Counted from the first letter of the stretch, positions 1 through 8,989 are shown. The stretch: DNA of 64,000 bases from Tolumonas lignilytica (GCF_000527035.1 NZ_AZUK01000001.1:930001-994000), one strand, 5' to 3'. Program-made: numbers and translations. The notes: generated from the sequence alone by a model not told the origin.

Positions 1-11
1 TGAGAATGCAA

Positions 12-473
12 ATGGATATCCGTAAAATCAAAAAACTGATCGAGCTGGTTGAAGAATCCGGCATTGCAGAACTGGAAATCTCCGAAGGGGAAGAATCCGT
101 TCGCATCAGTCGCGCAATCAGCGGTCAGGTTGCACCTATGGTCAATTTCGCAGCACCTCAGATGGTAGCTGCCGCAGCACCAGCACCAATTGCTGCAACG
201 GCAGCTCCGGCTGGCAATGCTGCACCCGAAGCAGTTAGCGGCTACACACTGCGTTCTCCAATGGTGGGAACTTTCTATCGCTCTTCCAGCCCTGATGCAA
301 AATCATTTGTTGAAGTGGGCCAATCGGTGAAAGTGGGTGATCCGCTGTGTATTGTTGAAGCCATGAAAATGATGAACCAGATCCAGTCTGATAAAGCGGG
401 TGTGGTGAAAAGCATTCTGGTTGAGAACGGTGACACCGTTGAATTTGATCAGCCTCTGTTTATCATCGAATAA
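12..473 (+). CDS. accB: Biotin carboxyl carrier protein of acetyl-CoA carboxylase
   Basis: This protein carries the biotin that shuttles carboxyl groups in acetyl-CoA carboxylase, the first step of fatty acid synthesis. The N-terminal region ([16 protein letters not shown]) matches E. coli AccB. An Ala/Pro-rich linker (about residues 40-75) leads to the biotinyl domain with the biotinylation motif EAMKMMNQ, where the Lys between the two Met is modified. I chose the ATG at 12 over the ATG two codons upstream because the family begins MDIRK and a GAGA lies at 2-5. Length is 153 aa against 156 in E. coli. It is followed 11 bp later by accC, the classical accBC operon; its promoter lies outside the window. 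Confidence 0.96.
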   Translation: MDIRKIKKLIELVEESGIAELEISEGEESVRISRAISGQVAPMVNFAAPQMVAAAAPAPIAATAAPAGNAAPEAVSGYTLRSPMVGTFYRSSSPDAKSFVEVGQSVKVGDPLCIVEAMKMMNQIQSDKAGVVKSILVENGDTVEFDQPLFIIE

Positions 474-484
474 GAGAGCTTGTT

Positions 485-1825
485 ATGTTGGATAAAATTG
501 TCATCGCTAACCGTGGTGAGATAGCTCTGCGCATCCTGCGGGCATGCAAAGAACTGGGCATCAAAACGGTAGCTGTGCATTCCACTGCTGACCGTGATTT
601 AAAACACGTTAAGCTGGCCGACGAGACTATCTGTATTGGTAAAGCATCGGCTAAAGAATCCTATTTGAACGTACCGTCAATTATTGCGGCGGCAGAAGTC
701 ACGGGGGCGGTAGCCATTCACCCCGGTTATGGCTTTCTGTCTGAAAATGCAGATTTCGCCGAGCAGGTGGAAAAATCAGGTTTTATCTTCATCGGCCCAC
801 GCGCTGACACTATCCGCCTGATGGGCGACAAAGTTTCAGCGATTGAAGCGATGAAAAAAGCGGGTGTTCCTTGTGTACCTGGTTCTGGTGGCCCGATTGG
901 CGATGATGCCAAACAGAATGCAGCGATTGCCAAACGTATCGGCTATCCGGTGATCATCAAAGCGGCTGGCGGTGGTGGTGGTCGTGGGATGCGCGTCGTT
1001 CGCCACGAAGAAGAGTTGCAAAACTCGATTGCACTGACCAAATCAGAAGCTGGCCAGTTCTTTGGCAATGACATGGTCTACATGGAAAAATATCTGGAAA
1101 ATCCTCGTCATATCGAGATCCAGGTATTAGCTGATGGTCAAGGTAGTGCAATTTATCTCGGTGAACGTGACTGCTCAATGCAGCGCCGTCACCAGAAAGT
1201 GGTCGAAGAAGCACCTGCACCGGGTATTACTGAAGAAATGCGTCGCTACATCGGTGAGCGCTGCGTTCAGGCATGTATTGAAATCAACTATCGTGGTGCC
1301 GGTACTTTTGAGTTCCTGTATGAAAATGGCGAGTTCTATTTCATTGAAATGAACACTCGTATTCAGGTGGAACATCCGGTTACCGAGATGATCACCGGTG
1401 TGGATCTGATCAAAGAACAGCTGAAAATTGCTGCTGGTCAGCCGCTGTCGATCAAACAGGATGAAATCCGCATCCGTGGCCATGCCATTGAATGTCGTAT
1501 CAACGCGGAAGATCCACAAACGTTCTTACCTGCACCGGGCAAGATCCAGTGGTTCCATGCACCAGGCGGTCTGGGCGTGCGCTGGGATTCCCATATTTAT
1601 TCCGGCTATACCGTTCCGCCTCATTATGATTCGATGATTGGCAAACTGATCTGCTACGGTGAAAACCGTGACGTCGCTATTGCGCGTATGCGTCAGGCAT
1701 TGGATGAACTTATTGTAGAGGGAATAAAAACCAATATTCCTCTGCATAAAGAAATTTTGCGTGATGAAAACTTCCATAATGGTGGCACTAATATCCACTA
1801 TTTACACAAGAAGTTAGGTTTATAA
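485..1825 (+). CDS. accC: Biotin carboxylase subunit of acetyl-CoA carboxylase
   Basis: It performs the ATP-dependent carboxylation of biotin carried on AccB. The 446-aa protein has the usual length (449 in E. coli) and the ATP-grasp layout: an N-terminal biotin carboxylase domain ([18 protein letters not shown]), the glycine-rich ATP loop [11 protein letters not shown] near residue 165, the catalytic stretch [17 protein letters not shown] near residue 288, and the C-terminal domain. It lies 11 bp after accB and is followed by an intrinsic terminator, so the accBC transcript appears to end here. Confidence 0.97.
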   Translation: MLDKIVIANRGEIALRILRACKELGIKTVAVHSTADRDLKHVKLADETICIGKASAKESYLNVPSIIAAAEVTGAVAIHPGYGFLSENADFAEQVEKSGFIFIGPRADTIRLMGDKVSAIEAMKKAGVPCVPGSGGPIGDDAKQNAAIAKRIGYPVIIKAAGGGGGRGMRVVRHEEELQNSIALTKSEAGQFFGNDMVYMEKYLENPRHIEIQVLADGQGSAIYLGERDCSMQRRHQKVVEEAPAPGITEEMRRYIGERCVQACIEINYRGAGTFEFLYENGEFYFIEMNTRIQVEHPVTEMITGVDLIKEQLKIAAGQPLSIKQDEIRIRGHAIECRINAEDPQTFLPAPGKIQWFHAPGGLGVRWDSHIYSGYTVPPHYDSMIGKLICYGENRDVAIARMRQALDELIVEGIKTNIPLHKEILRDENFHNGGTNIHYLHKKLGL

Positions 1826-1840
1826 ATCGTCAATAAAATC

Positions 1841-1871
1841 AAGGCCGCTCTCATTTGCGGCCTTTTTTTTC
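1841..1871 (+). terminator. Intrinsic terminator after accBC
   Basis: A GGCCGC/GCGGCC stem (1843-1848 with 1857-1862), extended by an A/T pair on the outside and closed by an 8-base loop, is followed by a run of eight T. It lies 15 bp beyond the accC stop. Confidence 0.85.
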
Positions 1872-1891
1872 TCTAAACCCTATAAATTACC

Positions 1892-1920
1892 CTGCCATTT
1901 TTTAAATCATGCGCTAAAAT
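1892..1920 (+). promoter_or_regulatory. Candidate sigma-70 promoter of the PTS-like gene
   Basis: CTGCCA (1892-1897), a 17-bp spacer and TAAAAT (1915-1920) lie just after the accC terminator, 30 bp before the next start codon. Each hexamer is a partial match. The position between terminator and gene makes it plausible; no other evidence is available. Confidence 0.45.
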
Positions 1921-1950
1921 GTTACAACGCTCACAGATTTTTTAGATGTT

Positions 1951-3267
1951 ATGGTGTCCATACAGTCAGATGACAATCAGCAACGCCTGCTGATTTTACC
2001 GATCCTGCTGCTTACCTTCGCGCATATGCCACAGGTAATGATTGCCAGTATCGACTATACCGGTCATCTCTGGCTGACCATCTTCAAAGGGTTACAACAA
2101 TCTGCGCCATTATTACTGGCCATGTCTATCGCGATTAGCCGCAGTCGCTATCGGTATGACATGCAGCCATTAAACGCGTGTCTGAGTTATGTGCTGATCG
2201 CTAAATTATTGCATAACCTCGGTCCGGAGCACATTCCAACGGAAATCATCGCAGCATTGCTCAGTGGTTATGCGGTTGTCTTTTTTACACCCTATACACA
2301 AAAGATCCGTTTACCCGCCTGGCTGCGTGCGTTCCAGGGAGATGCCGTTGTACTGTTGTGTAATGGTTTTTTCTGCATGCTGCTGGCATTACCCGCCGCC
2401 GCGTTATTACATCTATTCAATCAATACCTATTACATAACCAAACTGTCGAATTCTTGCTCTGGCTAGAACCTTGGTTACTGCTGGCCGGCGGAACCATGT
2501 CACCGCTGCAGATAACACCCAGCGCATGGCACTCCTTTCTGGCTTCGCCTTATGTATGGCTGATCGTGTTATGTATTTCCTGGATTTTCCAGCGGGCATT
2601 ACTGCACATTGCCGGGACTAAGACCCAAAAGCGGGTTCTTAATGCCGTATTGAGCATATTAATGATTGCTACCGGTCAACCTCAGCCAATGTTGTTGTTA
2701 TTGTTACTCTGGGCGCCCCGGCACTGTATTTATACCATGATCGTACTCGGCTTTATCAATCATGGCTGCCATTGGTTACAACAAGAACAGATTACCTATG
2801 CAAAGATACCAAGCGTCTGGTTTGCCATTCCGATGTCGTTATTTGGCATCCTGCTGTATGAGTTTAGCCGACATATCATCCAGCATCCGATTCATTTTCC
2901 CAATGCAGAGGCTGTTGCAACGGCAGAAACACAATCCGCAACACACGAGTCTGAATTGCTATTGGATGTGGATTTCCTGACCATTAGTTATCTGAAAGCG
3001 ATGGGTGGTTTAGGCAATATTACCGCCTTACGGGCAGATCTCACTCGGCTGATCGTGGACGTTGAGACCGTAGCTGATATGGATAAGAGCCGCCTGCATC
3101 ACCTTGGCGTTATGTCGATCAAGGTCATTTCTACCCAACGGGCAGAGTTGGTTACAGGGCCGATAGCACTCACTTTGGAAAGTCGCATCCAGAATCTGGC
3201 ACGACGCCAATCGTTGGATCTGACTCCACGGGAAATTCATCCGTTAATGCCATTTCGTCTGGACTGA
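1951..3267 (+). CDS. PTS EIICB-like membrane protein lacking catalytic residues
   Basis: A 438-aa protein with a hydrophobic, multi-pass part (about residues 10-310) and a C-terminal soluble domain (about 345-415) that resembles the EIIB domain of glucose/N-acetylglucosamine PTS permeases: YLKAMGGLGNITALR followed by DLTRLIV. In active EIIB domains the segment reads ACxTRLR with a phosphorylated Cys; here the Cys position is Asp363. The EIIC motif TGITEPIEF appears as TGQPQPMLL (241-249), so both key Glu are replaced. I infer a membrane protein that cannot transport by phosphorylation and may sense or scaffold. In E. coli this slot between accC and prmA holds yhdT-panF, and no panF is seen here. 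No good ribosome-binding site is visible; GTG at 1954 is an alternative start. Confidence 0.72.
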   Translation: MVSIQSDDNQQRLLILPILLLTFAHMPQVMIASIDYTGHLWLTIFKGLQQSAPLLLAMSIAISRSRYRYDMQPLNACLSYVLIAKLLHNLGPEHIPTEIIAALLSGYAVVFFTPYTQKIRLPAWLRAFQGDAVVLLCNGFFCMLLALPAAALLHLFNQYLLHNQTVEFLLWLEPWLLLAGGTMSPLQITPSAWHSFLASPYVWLIVLCISWIFQRALLHIAGTKTQKRVLNAVLSILMIATGQPQPMLLLLLLWAPRHCIYTMIVLGFINHGCHWLQQEQITYAKIPSVWFAIPMSLFGILLYEFSRHIIQHPIHFPNAEAVATAETQSATHESELLLDVDFLTISYLKAMGGLGNITALRADLTRLIVDVETVADMDKSRLHHLGVMSIKVISTQRAELVTGPIALTLESRIQNLARRQSLDLTPREIHPLMPFRLD

Positions 3268-3352
3268 CACCGCGTCAATGGAAAAGATGATTCAATCCGT
3301 TCGCTCGTGAGTGTTACAATAACCCTCTTTTTTCGCAACCCGATGTATTGCC

Positions 3353-4231
3353 ATGCCCTGGATCCAAATCAAAATCAATGCCACCGCTAAAACCGCCAAC
3401 AAGGTCAGCAATATGCTGATGGGACTTGGTGCACAGGCTGTTACCTATATGGATGCACAAGATACGCCTGTGTATGAACCCCTACCGGGAGAGACCAAGT
3501 TATGGGGAGATACCCGCTGTATTGGACTGTTTGATGCGGAAGTGGATCCGGCCCCTATCGTCTCTTTTTTCCAACAGCATTTTGGTGAAGATGTACCTTA
3601 TCAGGTTGAGCTGTTGGAAGATAAGGACTGGGTTCGCGAATGGATGGAACATTTCCAGCCAATGCAGTTTGGTGAGCGGTTGTGGATTTGCCCTAGCTGG
3701 CGTGATGTGCCCGACCCGACTGCTGTCAACGTATTGTTAGACCCCGGTCTGGCCTTTGGGACCGGCACACACCCCACCACCGCCCTGTGCTTGCAATGGC
3801 TGGACAGCTTAGATCTGACCGGCAAAACGCTGGTCGATTTTGGTTGTGGCTCCGGCATTCTGGCCATCGCGGCCTTGAAGTTGGGCGCCGCCCGTGTGAT
3901 CGGTATTGATATTGATCCTCAAGCGATTGAAGCCAGCCGTGACAATGCTCAGCGCAATGGGGTCAGCGATCAGCTGGAACTCTACCTGCCGGAAGATCAA
4001 CCGCAAAATCTGCAGGCAGATATCGTGGTAGCCAATATTCTGGCCGGGCCGCTGCGTGAACTCTCCGGGCTCATCAGTGGCTTAGTTAAACCGCATGGCC
4101 GCATGGCGATTTCCGGTATCCTGGAAAGCCAAGCGCCAGAGTTACTGGAGGTTTACAGCCAGTGGTTTGCGATGAATCCAGCAACAGAACGCGAAGAATG
4201 GTGCCGTCTCGACGGGATTAAAAAAGAATAA
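3353..4231 (+). CDS. prmA: Ribosomal protein L11 methyltransferase
   Basis: A SAM-dependent enzyme that trimethylates ribosomal protein L11. Length is 292 aa (293 in E. coli). The N-terminal substrate-recognition domain ([18 protein letters not shown]) is followed by the linker [14 protein letters not shown], the SAM-binding motif [20 protein letters not shown] near residue 162 and the motif [11 protein letters not shown] near residue 223. It is monocistronic in appearance, 85 bp after the PTS-like gene and 169 bp before dusB. A possible TACAAT -10 hexamer lies at 3315-3320 with only a poor -35. Confidence 0.96.
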   Translation: MPWIQIKINATAKTANKVSNMLMGLGAQAVTYMDAQDTPVYEPLPGETKLWGDTRCIGLFDAEVDPAPIVSFFQQHFGEDVPYQVELLEDKDWVREWMEHFQPMQFGERLWICPSWRDVPDPTAVNVLLDPGLAFGTGTHPTTALCLQWLDSLDLTGKTLVDFGCGSGILAIAALKLGAARVIGIDIDPQAIEASRDNAQRNGVSDQLELYLPEDQPQNLQADIVVANILAGPLRELSGLISGLVKPHGRMAISGILESQAPELLEVYSQWFAMNPATEREEWCRLDGIKKE

Positions 4232-4341
4232 ACAGGCGCGATGATGTTGGTATTTGCCTGATCTTGTTAACGAAACGATTTGGCAAGGATTTTCATCAGA
4301 AAATACAAGCATTTTTTTCACTCTACGCTCAATTTCTAACC

Positions 4342-4378
4342 TTTTCAGCGTGGTGAAAAAGCCGTAAGATACGCGCCC
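4342..4378 (+). promoter_or_regulatory. dusB-fis promoter with GC-rich discriminator
   Basis: TTTTCA (4342-4347), a 17-bp spacer and TAAGAT (4365-4370) are followed by the GC-rich discriminator ACGCGCCC and a likely C start. The arrangement is that of the enterobacterial fis promoter, which is repressed by ppGpp/DksA in slow growth and prefers CTP initiation. Stringent control here is inferred from this similarity. Confidence 0.72.
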
Positions 4379-4400
4379 TCAAGCTTAGGGTGCGAACGTC

Positions 4401-5369
4401 ATGCAAATTGGACCTTATTCGTTACCAGCCCCGGTAATTGTTGCACCGATGGCCGGTGTTTCAGACCAGCCCTTCCGGCAATTGTGTCTGCGAATGGGGG
4501 CCGGTATGGCGGTCTCTGAGATGATGTCGGCCAATCCGGATACCTGGGATACCGATAAATCACTTAAGCGAATGTATTTGGCTGATGAGCCGGGCATACG
4601 TGCTGTGCAAATTGTAGGAGCTGAACCGGATTGGATGGCTGAAGCCGCCCGCCATTCGGTAACTGCAGGTGCACAGATTGTTGATATCAATATGGGTTGT
4701 CCTGCCAAAAAGATTAACCGTCGTTTGGCTGGTTCAGCTCTGTTGCAAGACCCTGCGCTGGTGCGTGAGATCCTGCAAACTGTCGTTGCTGCAGTCGATG
4801 TTCCGGTTACCCTGAAAATCAGAACCGGATGGGATACGGAACATCGTAACGGAATAGAAATAGCAGAAATAGCCGAAGCGTGCGGTATTCAGGCACTGAC
4901 TGTTCACGGGCGTACCCGTGCGTGTTTATTCAACGGTCAGGCTGAATATGAAACGATTAAAGCCATTAAACGGCATATATCTATACCTGTCGTTGCCAAC
5001 GGCGATATTGATACTCCTCAGAAGGCGCAGGCTGTATTGGAATACACCGGTGCCGATGCCATCATGATTGGACGAGCCGCGCAAGGACAACCCTGGTTGT
5101 TTAATCGCATTCGTCATTTCCTGACGCACGGTTCAGATCTGGCATCGCCAACATGGGATGAGGTCCGATCCATAGTGCTAGAACATGTTGCTGCTTTGCA
5201 TCAGTTCTATGGCGAATACAAGGGAGTTCGTTTTGCCAGAAAACATGTTGCCTGGTATTTGGAGAGATACGAGTCAGCAAAGAATTTCCGAAGAGGTTTC
5301 AATGCGCTAACAAGTGCTGAAGAGCAACTTGGCGCACTGGAGCTGTTTTTTAGTAACGCAATTGCATAA
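4401..5369 (+). CDS. dusB: tRNA-dihydrouridine synthase B
   Basis: An FMN enzyme that reduces uridines in the tRNA D-loop (position 17 in E. coli). The 322-aa protein starts with the TIM-barrel strand PVIVAPMAGVSDQPFRQLC and has the Dus signature NMGCPAKKINRRLAGSALL near residue 98, where the Cys is the catalytic acid. The phosphate-binding segment ADAIMIGRAAQGQPW lies near residue 218. It is the first gene of the dusB-fis operon; fis starts 18 bp after its stop, as in enterobacteria. Confidence 0.96.
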   Translation: MQIGPYSLPAPVIVAPMAGVSDQPFRQLCLRMGAGMAVSEMMSANPDTWDTDKSLKRMYLADEPGIRAVQIVGAEPDWMAEAARHSVTAGAQIVDINMGCPAKKINRRLAGSALLQDPALVREILQTVVAAVDVPVTLKIRTGWDTEHRNGIEIAEIAEACGIQALTVHGRTRACLFNGQAEYETIKAIKRHISIPVVANGDIDTPQKAQAVLEYTGADAIMIGRAAQGQPWLFNRIRHFLTHGSDLASPTWDEVRSIVLEHVAALHQFYGEYKGVRFARKHVAWYLERYESAKNFRRGFNALTSAEEQLGALELFFSNAIA

Positions 5370-5387
5370 TGAAGAGCAGAAAAAATT

Positions 5388-5687
5388 ATGTTGGATCAAA
5401 CCCTGACTTCTGAGGCACTGGTAACTACCGTCACTCACGCACAAACTCACCAACCTGTTCAGCGCCCACTGCGTGACTCCGTTCAGCAGGCTTTACGTAA
5501 CTATCTGGCTCAATTAAACGGTCAAGATGTCACTGAACTGTATGACATGGTTCTGAGTGAAGTTGAAGCGCCAATGCTCGACATTATCATGCAGTACACC
5601 CGCGGTAATCAGACCCGAGCTGCAATCATGATGGGTATCAATCGCGGTACACTGCGCAAGAAACTGAAAAAATACGGCATGAACTAA
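5388..5687 (+). CDS. fis: DNA-binding protein Fis
   Basis: A nucleoid-associated protein and growth-phase regulator that activates stable RNA promoters and bends DNA. The 99-aa product is nearly identical to E. coli Fis in its C-terminal half ([20 protein letters not shown], then [11 protein letters not shown]), which is the helix-turn-helix. The N-terminal beta-hairpin region is more variable. It is cotranscribed with dusB from the GC-discriminator promoter and followed by a terminator. Confidence 0.98.
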   Translation: MLDQTLTSEALVTTVTHAQTHQPVQRPLRDSVQQALRNYLAQLNGQDVTELYDMVLSEVEAPMLDIIMQYTRGNQTRAAIMMGINRGTLRKKLKKYGMN

Positions 5688-5712
5688 TCATTCATTGCTA
5701 ATTCATTGAAAT

Positions 5713-5752
5713 AAAAGGCGTTTACATTATTTGTTTACGCCTTTTTATTTTT
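5713..5752 (+). terminator. Intrinsic terminator after fis
   Basis: AAAAGGCG (5713-5720) pairs with CGCCTTTT (5738-5745) around a 17-base AT-rich loop, followed by a T-rich tail. It lies 26 bp beyond the fis stop. Confidence 0.8.
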
Positions 5753-5933
5753 TAGACCCACAAATGAACCCACTATCACACCGTTCGATCCAGCCATAAA
5801 TTAACTATCTCAGCAGTATCATGTTTGATTGATGCAAGAGTTTATCCAACCACTACAATTAAGTGAGACATAACACTCTGATCAGATGCTTAGTCACTAA
5901 TATCGCCAGCGCCTCCTAAGGAGGATGTCAGAT

Positions 5934-6860
5934 ATGAATATCGAAATTACAGAACAGCTACAACGTATATTAGTTGAGCATATAGAAACCAGCGGCAATG
6001 GTATTGCAGTGTTGGATGCAGAAGATCGATTCATATTTTTCAATAAGGCTTTTATCTCCTTGCTCGGTATTGAAGATCATCCAGTGCTAAATCACTCTTA
6101 TGATGAATTATTAATCTGGATGCATACCAGAGGAGTAGGTACTGCTACTCATTCATCAACACTAGACGAATGGCTTGAGTTTGTGCACGAACAACATCGG
6201 TCGGTAGCATTTCGTCACTATGAGGTCGATCTCGTTGATGGGCGGTGGCTTTTGGTAACAGAACAGGTAAACGTGGGTGGTGAGGTTGTTCTTGTATGTA
6301 ATGACATCTCTCATTCGAAAAAAACTGAACATGCGCTTCTGGATGCCCATAAGGAATTGGAAAGACTTTCGTTGACAGACGAGTTAACCGGGCTATCGAA
6401 TCGTCGCCATTTCATGCAACAGCTAACAAATGAACATCAACGGGCATTACGTTATAGACATCCAAGCAGTTTAGCTATCTTAGACCTCGACCATTTTAAA
6501 AAAATAAATGATCAATTTGGCCATACTGCCGGCGACGACGTACTGCGCCATTTTTCCAGTGTCTTGCGGCAGAGCCTGCGTAAACAAGATGTCATTGGGC
6601 GGCTTGGTGGTGAGGAGTTCGCATTATTTCTACCTGAAACCACGCAACAGGAAGCCATGGTTCTTTTACAACGAATACGTCACATTTTATCATCTGCAAC
6701 ACTAGAAGAGATCGCCCCTGGATTTCTATACACATTTTCTGCCGGTTTAACCGAACTTAACCATGACACCCCTCTTAACTGTAAAGAGTGGATTCATGTC
6801 ACAGATCAGGCTCTTTACCGGGCTAAACGGACAGGTAGAAATCAAGTGTGCACAGGATAA
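5934..6860 (+). CDS. Cytosolic PAS-GGDEF diguanylate cyclase
   Basis: It is predicted to make cyclic di-GMP from two GTP. No signal peptide or membrane segment is visible, so it is probably cytosolic. A PAS-like sensor domain (about residues 10-130, NGIAVLDAEDRFIFFNKAF) is followed by a short coiled linker and a GGDEF domain starting at LTDELTGLSNRRHF. The active site reads GGEEF and is preceded at the standard distance by RKQD, an RxxD product-inhibition site. The start was set at 5934 because AAGGAGG at 5918-5924 leaves 9 bp to this ATG, while the in-frame ATG at 5925 directly abuts it. It converges on the TetR gene with only 5 bp between the stops. The PAS ligand cannot be told. Confidence 0.9.
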   Translation: MNIEITEQLQRILVEHIETSGNGIAVLDAEDRFIFFNKAFISLLGIEDHPVLNHSYDELLIWMHTRGVGTATHSSTLDEWLEFVHEQHRSVAFRHYEVDLVDGRWLLVTEQVNVGGEVVLVCNDISHSKKTEHALLDAHKELERLSLTDELTGLSNRRHFMQQLTNEHQRALRYRHPSSLAILDLDHFKKINDQFGHTAGDDVLRHFSSVLRQSLRKQDVIGRLGGEEFALFLPETTQQEAMVLLQRIRHILSSATLEEIAPGFLYTFSAGLTELNHDTPLNCKEWIHVTDQALYRAKRTGRNQVCTG

Positions 6861-6865
6861 TTACT

Positions 6866-7477
6866 TTAGGGCGCATAAGCTCTCAAAAATGCAGACACGG
6901 CTCGGTTTGCGACCATAGTAACTTCATGTTCATCGGGATAATCGGTTCTTACCTGCAGCAACAGTGGTTCAAGTAGTTCAGCTTGCAATAAACCACGGAG
7001 ATGTTCGGCTGCAAGTTGGGGATCTTCTTGACGAAGAATTCCCGATTCCATCAGGTGAGATAACAAAGCGATGACATATCCCCGTAAACCTGCCAGTTTG
7101 GTATAAAACAACTTACCAATACCCAAACGGTGTGCTTCTGCAATCATTAGTCGTTGTACATCAACCATTTCAGGGGAACATACGAACCGCAAAAAACGAA
7201 TACAATAATCTCGTAAAACAGATTCAGGGCTCTCTTCTGATGAATTCATTTGTGACGATGCCTGCGCTGTCACAGCTACAAAGAAATTTTCCGCAGTGGC
7301 CACCATGCATGCAACAAACAACTCTTCTTTAGAAGGAAAGTGGCTGTAAATGGTTGATTTGGAGCCTCCCACCTCAGCATTTATTTCAGAAATTGATGTT
7401 GCATCAAAGCCTTTAGACCGAAACAAGCGATAGGCAACCTCCAAAATAGCTTGCCGCTTTTCATCTCTCTTACTCAT
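6866..7477 (-). CDS. TetR/AcrR family regulator, paralogue of the one at 8275
   Basis: A 203-aa one-component repressor. The N-terminal TetR helix-turn-helix is clear: RQAILEVAYRLFRSKGFDA, then TSISEINAEVGGSKSTIYSH with FPSKEELF. The C-terminal part is of the AcrR type, ending AVSAFLRAYAP. It aligns along its whole length with the TetR protein at 8275-8892, so the two arose by duplication. ATG at 7477 is preferred because GGGGGAGAT precedes it at good distance; an ATG five codons upstream lacks this. It has no obvious target beside it, and the motif seen at the efflux promoter is not found upstream of it. Confidence 0.88.
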   Translation of the reverse strand: MSKRDEKRQAILEVAYRLFRSKGFDATSISEINAEVGGSKSTIYSHFPSKEELFVACMVATAENFFVAVTAQASSQMNSSEESPESVLRDYCIRFLRFVCSPEMVDVQRLMIAEAHRLGIGKLFYTKLAGLRGYVIALLSHLMESGILRQEDPQLAAEHLRGLLQAELLEPLLLQVRTDYPDEHEVTMVANRAVSAFLRAYAP

Positions 7478-7669
7478 AGTTATCTCCCCCATAAAATCAA
7501 TGCGTTGCAGTATACCCTTCCTTCCTATAAATGCGGTCAGCGCCGATGAAATTTATCAACAATTTGTTGGTCTCGTATCTGATTACGTTTTACACATTCC
7601 GCAGCATTATTACCTTCATTCCTGTTATGGCTGCTTCCCTAAAAATTAATAATATCCTCACTCTTTTAC

Positions 7670-8116
7670 CTACAGTGGATATTGTAAATTTTTTAGCTCT
7701 TTCCTGCAGGCCTCACTAAATTCCCGGAGAAGATCTATTTGTTCAAATTCAAATTCAGCTCTTAATTGCTCAATAGTTATTTTGGGTTTGAAAGACTGTG
7801 AAATGATTTTTTTGATTGTGGTTTCTGTTGTTAGAACAACTTCTCGCGATGATGTGAGCCTTATTCTATTTTGTAGAGCATAAACCTGCATTAATGTCGT
7901 GGGGCTATCCAGAGAATGACTTAATGCATCAACCGAAAGTTTGGAGCATTCGACGATGAATTCGGTATAAATCTGTTCCCGACGCCGAAAATCTGAATTA
8001 AGCATTTCGAGTCTGCTATGTGCTCGATGAGTAAACCATGCAGTACAAATAGACGATGCCCCGCCGACTAAAGAACCCATTACAGCGGAAAGCGCTGTCA
8101 CTATGGATTGTTCCAT
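7670..8116 (-). CDS. Small membrane-anchored protein of unknown function
   Basis: A 148-aa protein I do not recognise. The N-terminus (about residues 5-30, VTALSAVMGSLVGGASSICTAWF) looks like a single membrane anchor. A charged, helical cytosolic part follows, with RRREQIYTEFIVECSKLSVDAL and a likely coiled coil near the C-terminus. A good ribosome-binding site (GGAGGGG) precedes the ATG. It sits between two paralogous TetR genes, all on the minus strand, with 192 bp on one side and 158 bp on the other. The surrounding DNA is AT-rich (8117-8274), suggesting acquired or poorly conserved sequence. Confidence 0.6.
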   Translation of the reverse strand: MEQSIVTALSAVMGSLVGGASSICTAWFTHRAHSRLEMLNSDFRRREQIYTEFIVECSKLSVDALSHSLDSPTTLMQVYALQNRIRLTSSREVVLTTETTIKKIISQSFKPKITIEQLRAEFEFEQIDLLREFSEACRKELKNLQYPL

Positions 8117-8274
8117 TTCCCCTCCAAATATTTTATTGATTCCTAATCACATGAATTTTTTTTACAAACATATAAAAAATAATGCGTTACGATATTTTTA
8201 TATGTTTGGTTAGAATAAATTTGATTTATAAATAAATTTATAGACTTCGGAGCTTATAATTTTTTCTGCGTACA

Positions 8275-8892
8275 TCATGCCTGTTTATCGGGAGAATAAG
8301 CTCTCAAAAAAACAGTGATGGCTCGCTCCGCTGCAATCAAAATTTCTTTTTCTTCTGGCAAATCGTCTCGTGCCTGAAATAACAAGGGCTCTACTATTTC
8401 GGCCTCTAACAATGCGCGGAGATGAATAGCCGCTAGTTGAGGATCATCACTGCGAATCATTCCTGAGGTCATAAGTTGAGACAAAAAGGCTTCTACATGC
8501 ACACGTAACGCTTTGAGTTTGATAAAAAACAATTTACCAATATTGGAGCGACAGGCTTCGGCTATTAATAAACGTTGTACAGCCACATGATGCGAGGATG
8601 TCACAAAGCTCAAAAAGCTGGCGCCAAAATTTCGTAACATGGCATATTGATCAACATCAGGGCTATCTAACAAATTAATTATGCTAGTGATATGTCCCTC
8701 TGCTGCAGCCATCATACATTCGATAAAAAGCGTTTCTTTTGAACGAAAATGGTTGTAAAGCGTCGCTTTGGAACCTCCAACCATTCTTGCTATCGCTGAC
8801 ATTGATGTTGCATCAAACCCCTGTTCACGGAATAACTGATAAGCCGTATCCAGGATAGTTTGTCGTTTGTCATCTCGCAGTTGTCTGCTCAT
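8275..8892 (-). CDS. TetR/AcrR family repressor of the adjacent efflux operon
   Basis: A 205-aa TetR protein, divergent from the tripartite efflux operon that starts 105 bp away. The DNA-binding domain reads RQTILDTAYQLFREQGFDAT, then MSAIARMVGGSKATLYNHF. The ligand-binding half is close to that of the TetR protein at 6866. Two near-identical inverted sites cover both divergent promoters in the 105-bp gap, so it probably represses itself and the pump. The inducer is unknown; a pump substrate is the usual case for this family. Confidence 0.9.
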   Translation of the reverse strand: MSRQLRDDKRQTILDTAYQLFREQGFDATSMSAIARMVGGSKATLYNHFRSKETLFIECMMAAAEGHITSIINLLDSPDVDQYAMLRNFGASFLSFVTSSHHVAVQRLLIAEACRSNIGKLFFIKLKALRVHVEAFLSQLMTSGMIRSDDPQLAAIHLRALLEAEIVEPLLFQARDDLPEEKEILIAAERAITVFLRAYSPDKQA

Positions 8893-8904
8893 ATTTCACT
8901 CTTT

Positions 8905-8933
8905 AAATCGTACTGTACGTTACGGTACGATTT
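8905..8933. promoter_or_regulatory. TetR operator O1
   Basis: AAATCGTAC (8905-8913) and GTACGATTT (8925-8933) form a perfect 9-bp inverted repeat around 11 bases. It overlaps the -10 hexamer of the tetR promoter. Its right 24 bp match the reverse complement of operator O2 at 22 of 24 positions. Confidence 0.8.
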
Positions 8934-8957
8934 TACTTGACAGAATATTTGAGTCAA
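8930..8957 (-). promoter_or_regulatory. Promoter of the TetR gene
   Basis: On the minus strand TTGACT (8957-8952), a 16-bp spacer and TAAAAT (8935-8930) precede the tetR start at 8892. The -10 lies inside operator O1, which fits autorepression. Confidence 0.7.
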
Positions 8958-8966
8958 GGCTATAAA
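8937..8966 (+). promoter_or_regulatory. Promoter of the tripartite efflux operon
   Basis: A consensus -35 TTGACA (8937-8942), an 18-bp spacer and TATAAA (8961-8966) precede the outer membrane factor gene. It overlaps the divergent tetR promoter. The -10 is partly inside operator O2. Confidence 0.78.
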
Positions 8967-8989
8967 TCGTACTGTAACGTACATTACGG
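8964..8989. promoter_or_regulatory. TetR operator O2
   Basis: AAATCGTACTGTA (8964-8976) repeats the start of O1. The reverse complement of 8964-8987 equals 8910-8933 at 22 of 24 positions, with the core TGTACGTTAC. It overlaps the -10 and start region of the efflux promoter, the expected place for a repressor site. Confidence 0.75.
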
